A stretch of 8,447 nt of DNA, taken from positions 1 through 8,447 of the forward strand of contig CAKQDQ010000106.1 in the NCBI GenBank assembly GCA_934229335.1, read 5' to 3'. Positions 1 to 5,759 of the stretch are shown here, one piece after another. Made by a program: the position numbers and the translations under genes. The notes below the pieces were generated by a model, which did no database searches, had not been told where the DNA came from, and saw nothing but the letters and a program-made list of their open reading frames with translations. Source of the stretch: an uncultured Prevotella sp. (GTDB lineage Bacteria; Bacteroidota; Bacteroidia; Bacteroidales; Bacteroidaceae). The first letter of the stretch is position 1. Each line of letters starts with the position of its first letter.

Positions 1-77
1 TATCCAATGTACCTCTCTGTTTTGATAGTACTTTTCAAGCTGACTCATTAATATGACATTTCCGAAATATTTTCCGA
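1..77. repeat. 77-base direct repeat, copy 1 (left end cut by window)
   Basis: This copy matches 170-246 base for base by eye, at an offset of 169. The identity stops sharply after position 77 (GCTACC follows here, AACACA follows in copy 2). The left boundary is unknown because the copy starts at the first base of the window, so the repeat may be longer and more units may lie outside. Within it the heptamer TTTCCGA occurs twice, at 59-65 and 71-77, 12 bases apart. No coding frame runs through it. It could be an intergenic repeat family, a tandem duplication with a 169-base period, or the end of a small non-autonomous element. Confidence 0.85.
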
Positions 78-169
78 GCTACCTTAGAAGAACTACACTT
101 TATCAAGAATATATTACTCCACTTGAAAAAGTCTGAGCTATATAAATTTGAAAGTTAGATAGTAAAAAC

Positions 170-246
170 TATCCAATGTACCTCTCTGTTTTGATAGTAC
201 TTTTCAAGCTGACTCATTAATATGACATTTCCGAAATATTTTCCGA
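170..246. repeat. 77-base direct repeat, copy 2
   Basis: This is the second copy of the sequence at 1-77, with no mismatch that I can see. It carries the same pair of TTTCCGA heptamers, at 228-234 and 240-246. It ends 20 bases before the ispF stop codon. Its first bases form one arm of a six-base-pair hairpin (158-163 with 168-173). Perfect identity in non-coding DNA suggests a recent duplication or conversion, or selection on the repeat itself. Confidence 0.85.
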
Positions 247-266
247 AACACAGTAACTTGTATTCT

Positions 267-740
267 TCATTTATTTATTAACGCCACGGCGTATGCCGAG
301 ATGCCTTCTTTTCTTCCTGTGAAGCCGAGGCGTTCTGTTGTCGTTGCCTTAATAGACACATTATCCTCATCGGTCTGCATAATTTCAGCTATACATTGCC
401 TCATCTCATCTATATGTGGGTTTAGCTTTGGCTGTTCCGCACATACGGTACAGTCGATGTTACCTACCGTATAGCCCTTCGTTGCTATCAGTTCGATGGT
501 CTTACGCAGCAGTATCTTCGAGTCTATGCCATCTGTCTCTGCCGCTGTATCAGGGAAGTGATAGCCTATATCGCGCATATTGGCAGCCCCAAGGAGCGCA
601 TCGCAGATAGCGTGGAGCAAAACGTCTGCGTCACTATGTCCCAACAGCCCATGTGTGTGGGCTATCTTTATGCCACCTAACCAGAGGTCTCTGCCCTCTA
701 CGAGCTGGTGGACATCGTATCCAAATCCTATTCGTTGCAT
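267..740 (-). CDS. ispF: 2-C-methyl-D-erythritol 2,4-cyclodiphosphate synthase
   Basis: IspF converts 4-diphosphocytidyl-methylerythritol 2-phosphate to the 2,4-cyclodiphosphate with release of CMP, in the cytosolic non-mevalonate isoprenoid pathway. The protein has 157 residues, the usual family length. The N-terminal RIGFGYDVH supplies metal ligands D9 and H11. The GHSDADVLLHAICDALLGA segment supplies H43 and the substrate loop. The C-terminal IKATTTERLGFTGRKEG is the family signature around the CDP-binding site. The ATG at 740 is chosen because the protein then begins MQRIGFGYDVH as in homologues; the frame is open to a TTG at 779, but those 13 extra residues are low-complexity Lys/Asn. 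The start is preceded by A-rich sequence without a close Shine-Dalgarno site, as is common in Bacteroidota. It reads in the same direction as the acyltransferase at 929-1969, but the 188-base gap makes a shared transcript uncertain. Its product feeds polyprenyl carriers used by envelope enzymes, a link to the neighbours that may be accidental. Confidence 0.97.
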   Translation of the reverse strand: MQRIGFGYDVHQLVEGRDLWLGGIKIAHTHGLLGHSDADVLLHAICDALLGAANMRDIGYHFPDTAAETDGIDSKILLRKTIELIATKGYTVGNIDCTVCAEQPKLNPHIDEMRQCIAEIMQTDEDNVSIKATTTERLGFTGRKEGISAYAVALINK

Positions 741-928
741 ATTGTTATTTTTGTTTTTAATATACTTCCTCTCCTCCAAGAAGGGAGAAAGAGATACTGT
801 TTGTTGAGTCTAAGATTTATAATTATTTGTAATAATAAGTAAGTATTCAAAATTATTTTTATAAATAAGTAAGTTATTAGTTAATGTTCTTGTATTATAG
901 AGAATAATTTTGAACACTTACTTAACGG
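741..928. other. AT-rich spacer between acyltransferase and ispF
   Basis: No gene is seen here. The spacer contains the 22-base inverted repeat described separately and a direct repeat of AATAAGTAAGT (834-844 and 864-874, 30 bases apart). On the minus strand TAATTTTG (855-848) matches the Bacteroidota -7 element TAnnTTTG and could drive ispF with a leader of roughly 100 bases, but I find no good TTTG element at the expected distance upstream. Nothing like a GC-rich intrinsic terminator follows the acyltransferase gene. Confidence 0.5.
836..924. repeat. Imperfect 22-base inverted repeat with 45-base spacer
   Basis: The left arm is 836-857 and the right arm 903-924. The reverse complement of the right arm matches the left arm at 21 of 22 positions; the mismatch is at 845 against 915. 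Each arm contains CAAAATTA or its complement TAATTTTG, which also fits the Bacteroidota -7 promoter consensus, so the arms hold outward- or inward-reading promoter-like sequences by construction. The right arm ends four bases before the acyltransferase stop codon complement. The stem is almost entirely A/T, so it may be a transcript 3'-end structure, a protein-binding site, or the ends of a very small inverted-repeat element. Confidence 0.75.
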
Positions 929-1969
929 TTATCGCCAACGCCTTACCAGCATATCGCTCACCTTATGTACCAACCAAGCTATAGGCAAGCTTATTGCTAA
1001 CGTGACAAGGAAGGTGAGCCAGTAGCCACCAATGTGTTGTCGCTCTAACAGTTTAAGTACGAACTCCACGTGTACTAAGTATATCTCGAGAGAGATTCCT
1101 CCTACCCACGCAAAGATACTGTTGACGGAGAGTCTACCTATCGCATACGGCTTCAGGTAGTCGAAGACCTTACACATTATTAATATAGTGGTCACGGCAA
1201 GGACGATATACAACATTCTCTCCACATACAGTGGGAATCGCCCATGGCGCATCTGTTCTAACCATATACAGGAGGAGAGACTTACCACGAAGAACAGTGC
1301 CGTTAGCCACCACGCCTGTTGGTCTATCACCCTCTTCTGCCGCACCGATTCCGCTACATTTATGCCCAAGAAGAATATCGGAACACGGCTCCAGAATATC
1401 TCTATATGTCCTACTGCATTGTGTATCGGCACTACATACTGTACTATGATGCACCACATCAGCGGCAACACCACCAACCAACGATATATGGGGTGACGAC
1501 GTATCAGTTCCATATACGGTGGTGCAAAAAGATAGAGCATCATGGTAGCGGGGACATACCAGAATGTCAGTTCATCGTGTAGCCAAAAGTCCCAGTTGAA
1601 GAGCACATCGCCTGCAAGGTCTATCCAGCTGTCCACAGCTCCATTGCCAGTACCGCCGAAAGGCAAGGCATACGAGGGCCGAGCAGGATTGAACCGACTA
1701 ATATAGAAATATCCTGCCACGATGAGCCACGCTGGATAGATACGCACAAGACGATTGCGATAGAACCTCACCCACTCCTGACGTTTTATCCAAGAGTACC
1801 ACAGTCCTATACCTGACAGGAAGAAGAAAATGTCGACACCCACGTTGCCCATACGCCGCAATCCATAGAAAGCGTCGCTGCGCGGCAGGTTGACATGAAA
1901 GAGCATGACAATGATGATGGCAAAACCCATCAGCTCACCGCGATAACTGGATATCTTAGATAAGTTCAA
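929..1969 (-). CDS. Acyltransferase family 3 membrane protein (OafA/OatA-like)
   Basis: This family moves acyl groups, commonly acetyl, across the inner membrane onto surface sugars such as O-antigen, capsule, peptidoglycan or lipid-linked glycans. The 346-residue protein has about ten hydrophobic segments, the normal count for the core domain, and no C-terminal SGNH domain. Family hallmarks are R10 in SSYRGELMG, H25 ending the first helix (MLFHV), the VGVDIFFFLSGIGLWYSW segment at 44-60, and FYRNRLVRIYP at 69-79, which matches the conserved arginine-rich motif. The start is TTG at 1969: a stop codon lies seven codons upstream, no ATG or GTG intervenes, and the next ATG (residue 14) would remove R10. 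A well-formed promoter lies about 20 bases upstream of the start. The gene is divergent from the tyrosine phosphatase. The acceptor cannot be told from sequence. A second member of the family lies at 4653-5696. Confidence 0.9.
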   Translation of the reverse strand: MNLSKISSYRGELMGFAIIIVMLFHVNLPRSDAFYGLRRMGNVGVDIFFFLSGIGLWYSWIKRQEWVRFYRNRLVRIYPAWLIVAGYFYISRFNPARPSYALPFGGTGNGAVDSWIDLAGDVLFNWDFWLHDELTFWYVPATMMLYLFAPPYMELIRRHPIYRWLVVLPLMWCIIVQYVVPIHNAVGHIEIFWSRVPIFFLGINVAESVRQKRVIDQQAWWLTALFFVVSLSSCIWLEQMRHGRFPLYVERMLYIVLAVTTILIMCKVFDYLKPYAIGRLSVNSIFAWVGGISLEIYLVHVEFVLKLLERQHIGGYWLTFLVTLAISLPIAWLVHKVSDMLVRRWR

Positions 1970-1996
1970 GGTATTTCTTCTGTTTGGTTACCGTCA

Positions 1997-2028
1997 CAAA
2001 AGTACACATTTTTTATTTTATAGCCAAA
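1997..2028 (-). promoter_or_regulatory. Predicted Bacteroidota promoter for the minus-strand acyltransferase
   Basis: On the minus strand a TTTG element (2028-2025) is followed after 20 bases by TACTTTTG (2004-1997), matching the Bacteroidota primary sigma factor consensus TTTG / TAnnTTTG at normal spacing. Transcription would start near 1990, giving a leader of about 20 bases before the TTG start at 1969. This supports the TTG start, since an upstream-extended gene would not fit. Confidence 0.6.
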
Positions 2029-2058
2029 TTTTCACCATTCTTTTTCCCTTTTCGGAAT

Positions 2059-2079
2059 TATCTTTGTAACTTTGCACGC
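2059..2079 (+). promoter_or_regulatory. Predicted promoter and near-leaderless start for the tyrosine phosphatase
   Basis: Two overlapping-in-phase matches to the -7 element TAnnTTTG occur: TATCTTTG at 2059-2066 and TAACTTTG at 2067-2074. The second is followed by C as in the extended consensus TAnnTTTGC. The ATG of the phosphatase is at 2080, so transcription from either element would give a leader of only zero to about eight bases. The -33 element is weak: only a T-run near 2041-2046 lies at the right distance. The assignment rests on consensus only. Confidence 0.5.
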
Positions 2080-2541
2080 ATGAAGAAGATTCTTTTCGTA
2101 TGCCACGGCAATATATGCCGTAGCCCCATGGCTGAATTTATTATGAAGAAGATGGTCGACGATGCTCATCTCTCTGACTCTTTCTACATTGCTTCGGCTG
2201 CTACGAGCACTGAGGAGATTGGCAACAGCGTGTACCCACCAGCACGACAGAAGTTGGCTGAGCACGGTATATCGTGCAAAGGGAAGACGGCACGCCAACT
2301 GACGCACCACGACTACGCTGAGTATGACCTGCTCATTGGTATGGACAGCTACAATATTCGTAACATGGAGCGTATATGCGGTGGTGACTCGAAGCACAAG
2401 ATTCACAAGCTTCTTGACTACACCGACCGTCCGGGCGATGTAGCTGACCCATGGTATACTGACGATTTTGACGCCACGTTCCGTGACTGCATAGACGGTT
2501 GCAAAGCTCTGCTAAACAGCATCTTAAACAAGGCTATGTAA
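2080..2541 (+). CDS. Low-molecular-weight protein tyrosine phosphatase
   Basis: This is a cytosolic phosphatase that removes phosphate from phosphotyrosine; bacterial members often oppose tyrosine kinases controlling exopolysaccharide export, though other substrates exist. The 153-residue protein has the usual family length. The N-terminal P-loop VCHGNICRS gives the nucleophile C8 and phosphate-binding R14 with S15 (C-x5-R-S). The DPWY motif at 123-126 gives the general acid D123, followed by tyrosine as in the family. The GMDSYN segment at 87-92 is also typical. The ATG at 2080 is chosen because the protein then begins MKKILFVCHGN; the frame stays open back to 1984, but that stretch is phenylalanine-rich, overlaps the promoter elements and has no family similarity. 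No tyrosine kinase gene is visible within the window. It is separated by 238 bases from the next gene, so whether it is co-transcribed with the envelope genes is open. Confidence 0.95.
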   Translation: MKKILFVCHGNICRSPMAEFIMKKMVDDAHLSDSFYIASAATSTEEIGNSVYPPARQKLAEHGISCKGKTARQLTHHDYAEYDLLIGMDSYNIRNMERICGGDSKHKIHKLLDYTDRPGDVADPWYTDDFDATFRDCIDGCKALLNSILNKAM

Positions 2542-2779
2542 TTAGTGGCTTTTCGCAACACGATTGCTATGCTTTCGTAGTACGATTGCTATGCTTTTGC
2601 AATGCGATTGCATAGTGTTTACAGTATAATCTCAACAATAAGTGTGTTAGTGTTTTTTACTGGAGCTTCTCTGAATTTGCAGAGGATTGCTGATTTAGGT
2701 ACGGATGGACTAAAAGCCCAACAAGCGCATAGCCCGTTTTGAACTAAATTCGAAACTTGAGTATTTTATTATATCACCG
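2542..2779. other. Spacer with tandem 22-base units, upstream of the envelope gene cluster
   Basis: There is no coding frame of merit. The first third holds the three tandem 22-base units described separately. Further on, CTCTG (2669-2673) and CAGAG (2680-2684) form a five-pair hairpin, too weak to name. I looked for the TAnnTTTG element ahead of the gene at 2780 and found no convincing match, so the promoter of the cluster is unresolved; it might use a different sigma factor or read through from the phosphatase gene. Confidence 0.5.
2555..2620. repeat. Three tandem 22-base intergenic units
   Basis: Units lie at 2555-2576, 2577-2598 and 2599-2620. Each carries CGATTGC at the same place (2561, 2583, 2605), and the first two share the 15-base core CGATTGCTATGCTTT. 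The third unit diverges in its second half (CGATTGCATAGTGTTT). The 22 bases before the first unit (2533-2554) match the pattern only weakly and may be a decayed unit that includes the end of the phosphatase gene. CTATGC (2589-2594) and GCATAG (2610-2615), and GCAAT (2599-2603) with ATTGC (2607-2611), can pair, so a transcript could fold. There is no spacer diversity, so this is not a CRISPR. Confidence 0.8.
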
Positions 2780-4639
2780 ATGCCGTTACTTCTCAAACCA
2801 ATTTTTAACAGAACATTTCTTTTCCTATACATTCTCGGTATAGTGAGCAGCATTGTCACCATCCCCCACTGGAAGGATGCACACATGTACGACAACGCTC
2901 CGTTTGAACTGTTCCTCGATATTTATGTGCTTTGCGCATTGCTATGTCTTATCCCGAAGCATATCACTATCTCTAACAAGTTACACCTTACCACTAACAG
3001 GTGTGTTAAGAGGCAACTGCCACTGAGGGCTATTGCGAAAGGGATAGTGTATGCCGTGGCATATCCGCTTTACATCATCGACACCTTCTGCTGGATTAAG
3101 TTCGGCTCTACTATCAGCCCCTCTATGCTGCTCTTGCTTGGCGAGACTAACAGCAACGAAGCAGGAGAATTTCTTAATAGCTATCTTACTACCGACATAC
3201 TGCTTAGCCCCGTAGCGTTGTTTCTGATTATACCTCTGCTGCATATTCTGTGTGCCGTATTATGGGGTAAATATTCTGCGTGCGTAATGAAACGTATGCC
3301 ATCGTTTCCTCAAAGTAAGAAGGCACGCACTACTTATCATGCTGTTAGCTCTATAGTGGTGATTGCTCTCTTGGCATGGAGCACGGTGGCGTGTTATGAG
3401 AACAAAGCTCTCTTTCATCAGACTATGACGCGCGAGACTATAGGTGAGGTGGAGCACGACCTTGCAGTGCATCCGCACGTGGAACTTTATCAACCTGCCA
3501 TGCGACTGGTATTTGCTATTTACAGTAACGAACTGATAGCACGACAGTTGGACAGGCTGAGGGCCACAACAAGGAATGTCGTTGTAGACTCTTGCGAGGT
3601 AAAAAGCCCTAACATCGTGCTTATCATTGGCGAGAGTTTCAACAAACGTCATGCACAACTGTATGGATACGACAAACCGAATATGCCTAACCAGATGCGC
3701 ATGATGAAGAGTGGCAAACTGACAAGGCTTGACGATGTAGTGTCGCCATGGAACTTGACGAGTTTTGTCTTCAAGCATCTCATGACGACATACTGCGTAG
3801 GCGACAAACAAGACTGGTGCGACTATCCGCTTTTCTGCCAGATATTCCGTAAGGCGGGCTATCAGGTAAACTTCTTTACCAACCAGTTCCTGCCACAGGC
3901 TAAGGAGGCTGTGTACGACTTCAGCGGTGGATTCTTCATTAATGACCCAGAACTGAGCAAGGTGCAGTTTGATGTGCGCAATAAGGCTTTGCACGTTTTT
4001 GACCAGGATTTGCTTGTTGAGTACGACCATGAGCTGCCTGATTCTGCCAGAGCACACGCTACGAAGCCGCAGCTTAATATCTTTCACCTTATGGGACAGC
4101 ACGTCAACTACCGCATACGATGTCCGAACTCGAAAAAGAAATGGCACGCTGACGACTACCCTAACGACATGGATATGCCAGAGAAACGACGCACCATAAT
4201 GGCGGATTATGACAACGCCGTATGGTATAACGACTCTGTTGTGAACCTTATCGTAAAGAAGTTCGACAAGGAGGACGCCATCATTATCTACCTCTCTGAC
4301 CACGGTGAGGAGGTTTTTGACAAAGGAGCACGACATTTCTTCGGTCGTATGCACAACGCGGACATTACTAAGCGTTTAGCCGACGAGGAGTTCCGCATAC
4401 CGATGTGGATATACTGTACCTCCACTTACGCACGTAACCACCCACAAACGGTACGCGCTGTAAAGGCGGCAGCAAGAAAACCGTATATGAGCGACGCTGT
4501 TTCGCACCTTTTGATAGGTTTAGCGGGAATACACTGCCCATACTATAACCCTCGCTACGACTTACTGTCACCGCAATATGACAGCTCGCGAAAGAGGTTA
4601 CTTAAACACTCTACCGACTACGACACACTAAAAGACTAA
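2780..4639 (+). CDS. Membrane phosphoethanolamine transferase-like sulfatase-fold protein
   Basis: Members of this family (EptA, EptC/CptA, OpgE relatives) move phosphoethanolamine from phosphatidylethanolamine onto lipid A, core sugars or glucans on the outer face of the inner membrane. The 619-residue protein has an N-terminal membrane part with hydrophobic segments near 11-28, 43-59, 86-104, 138-162 and 187-205, then a sulfatase-fold domain from about 277 on. PNIVLIIGES (277-286) supplies metal ligand E285. LYGYDKPNMPN (294-304) is typical of the CptA/YbiP side of the family. SPWNLTSFVFKHLM (322-335) offers T327 as the likely phosphate-accepting nucleophile. HLMGQH (436-441) and LSDHGEE (505-511) supply H441 or H436, D507 and H508. 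All catalytic positions appear intact. The tail after about 585 is basic and hydrophilic. The gene begins at ATG 2780 and is followed after 13 bases by an acyltransferase gene, so the two are probably one operon. Phosphoethanolamine as the donor group is a family-based inference; the acceptor is unknown. Confidence 0.85.
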   Translation: MPLLLKPIFNRTFLFLYILGIVSSIVTIPHWKDAHMYDNAPFELFLDIYVLCALLCLIPKHITISNKLHLTTNRCVKRQLPLRAIAKGIVYAVAYPLYIIDTFCWIKFGSTISPSMLLLLGETNSNEAGEFLNSYLTTDILLSPVALFLIIPLLHILCAVLWGKYSACVMKRMPSFPQSKKARTTYHAVSSIVVIALLAWSTVACYENKALFHQTMTRETIGEVEHDLAVHPHVELYQPAMRLVFAIYSNELIARQLDRLRATTRNVVVDSCEVKSPNIVLIIGESFNKRHAQLYGYDKPNMPNQMRMMKSGKLTRLDDVVSPWNLTSFVFKHLMTTYCVGDKQDWCDYPLFCQIFRKAGYQVNFFTNQFLPQAKEAVYDFSGGFFINDPELSKVQFDVRNKALHVFDQDLLVEYDHELPDSARAHATKPQLNIFHLMGQHVNYRIRCPNSKKKWHADDYPNDMDMPEKRRTIMADYDNAVWYNDSVVNLIVKKFDKEDAIIIYLSDHGEEVFDKGARHFFGRMHNADITKRLADEEFRIPMWIYCTSTYARNHPQTVRAVKAAARKPYMSDAVSHLLIGLAGIHCPYYNPRYDLLSPQYDSSRKRLLKHSTDYDTLKD

Positions 4640-4652
4640 TAGAAAAGAGAAG

Positions 4653-5696
4653 ATGACACTGAACCGAACAGAATGTTCCGCCTTGCGTGGCTTTGCCATT
4701 CTCGGCATATTCCTACACAACTATCTGCACTGGCTGAACCCTATGGTGAAAGAGAACGAATACCTCTTCCACCAAGACAACATCGACCGACTTACTGCTA
4801 TCTTAGCATCACCATCGTGGGATATGCCACTACAGATGTTCTCTTTCTTCGGACACTACGGCGTTCCTGTCTTCTTGTTCCTTAGCGGCTACGGATTGGT
4901 GATGAAATATGAAGCGGACGACTGTCCTAACATCACTATAGCCGACTTCATGAAGAAGCATTTTCTTAAACTCTTCCCCATGATGCTGCTCGGATTCACC
5001 GTCTTTGCTATGGTGGACTGGATAACACCGATGCGACACCACTGGGCATGGAGCGACATCATTGCGCAGCTTACCATGACTATTAACCTCTTGCCTAACC
5101 CCGATAAGATTATCTGGCCTGGACCTTACTGGTTCTTCGGTCTCATGATACAGCTGTACCTCGTATACCGCATAGCTATATACCAACGTGGCAACAGACC
5201 GCTATATATCCTCGTTGCCGTATGCTGGGCTATACAAGCACTATGTCACAATGCACCAGAGGGCGACTTTCTTAACAGCATCAGATACAACTGCATCGGG
5301 GGCATACTGCCATTCGCCATGGGCATACTGTTAGCACGGGCTAAGAAACTGCCAGACCTGTCACGCCACCACTGCGCTACAGCGTTTCTGGTGTCACTTA
5401 TCGCTGTAATAATGCTGTCGTTTAGCTTCCAAACATGGTTATGGGTACCTGCGTTTATCGTTACGCTTAATGTGGCGTTTATAAAACTGTTGCCCACTGT
5501 TGCAGTACGTTTCCTTAACTGGTTAGGTGTACTCTCGTCAGCCATCTTCGTGTGTCACCCCATAACTCGCAAGATTTTCATCCCAATAAGCCGTGGAGGT
5601 GACATCATGGACGGACTCATGCTCTATATTGTTACTACCATTGTGCTCGCCATACTCTTTAAGGTTCTCATAGACCGTAAAGTGCTCAAGGTGTAA
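4653..5696 (+). CDS. Acyltransferase family 3 membrane protein, second copy in window
   Basis: This is a predicted inner-membrane O-acyltransferase acting on a surface or lipid-linked glycan. The 347-residue protein has multiple hydrophobic segments covering most of its length. Family features are R12 in ALRGFAILGIFLHN, H22 at the end of the first helix, and GVPVFLFLSGYGL (70-82). The usual arginine-rich R-x-x-R-I-x-P motif is represented by KKHFLKLFP (101-109), with lysines where the other window member (929-1969) has arginines, so the two are not recent duplicates. No SGNH domain follows. The ATG at 4653 lies 13 bases after the stop of the phosphoethanolamine-transferase-like gene, preceded by a purine-rich AGAAAAGAGAAG that can serve as ribosome binding site. 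Its place between that gene and a polyprenyl-phosphate phosphoribosyltransferase suggests a role in decorating the same envelope glycan or lipid. The acyl group and acceptor are not readable from sequence. Confidence 0.9.
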   Translation: MTLNRTECSALRGFAILGIFLHNYLHWLNPMVKENEYLFHQDNIDRLTAILASPSWDMPLQMFSFFGHYGVPVFLFLSGYGLVMKYEADDCPNITIADFMKKHFLKLFPMMLLGFTVFAMVDWITPMRHHWAWSDIIAQLTMTINLLPNPDKIIWPGPYWFFGLMIQLYLVYRIAIYQRGNRPLYILVAVCWAIQALCHNAPEGDFLNSIRYNCIGGILPFAMGILLARAKKLPDLSRHHCATAFLVSLIAVIMLSFSFQTWLWVPAFIVTLNVAFIKLLPTVAVRFLNWLGVLSSAIFVCHPITRKIFIPISRGGDIMDGLMLYIVTTIVLAILFKVLIDRKVLKV

Positions 5697-5759
5697 GGGT
5701 GACTCTGCATCACTACACACACTGCCCACCCATCTTATCATGAAATATGAAATGTGAAT

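Larger units (their letters stand above)
1..266. other. Gene-free repeat-bearing region downstream of ispF
   Basis: No open frame with coding character is visible on either strand. The stretch is AT-rich and is dominated by two copies of a 77-base sequence (1-77 and 170-246) separated by a unique 92-base segment. A short inverted repeat, GATAGT at 158-163 and ACTATC at 168-173, spans the left boundary of the second copy and could form a small hairpin. The region lies downstream of ispF, but I see no GC-rich stem with a T tract that would act as an intrinsic terminator for it. Confidence 0.7.

Noticed and set aside
1..246. Insertion sequence or phage attachment site from the direct repeat
   Set aside because: No transposase or integrase is in view, there are no terminal inverted repeats around the copies, and only 92 bases separate them.
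741..779. A 13-residue extension of IspF from a TTG at 779
   Set aside because: The extra residues are Lys/Asn-rich AT-biased sequence; homologues start at the RIGFGYDVH segment, matched by the ATG at 740. The GGAGGAGAGG-like stretch here is too far upstream of 740 to be its ribosome binding site.
1984..2079. A 32-residue N-terminal extension of the tyrosine phosphatase
   Set aside because: It is phenylalanine-rich, covers both predicted -7 elements, and the family starts directly at MKKILFVCHGN.
2555..2620. CRISPR array
   Set aside because: Units follow one another without unique spacers and no cas gene is present.
2669..2684. Hairpin CTCTG / CAGAG as a terminator for the phosphatase gene
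   Set aside because: Only five pairs, a six-base loop and no following T tract.
3260..4354. A 364-codon open frame on the minus strand inside the phosphoethanolamine-transferase-like gene
   Set aside because: It lies wholly antisense to a gene with intact catalytic motifs, and its translation has no recognisable domain and an odd composition rich in His, Val and Arg. It is a by-product of codon bias on the other strand.
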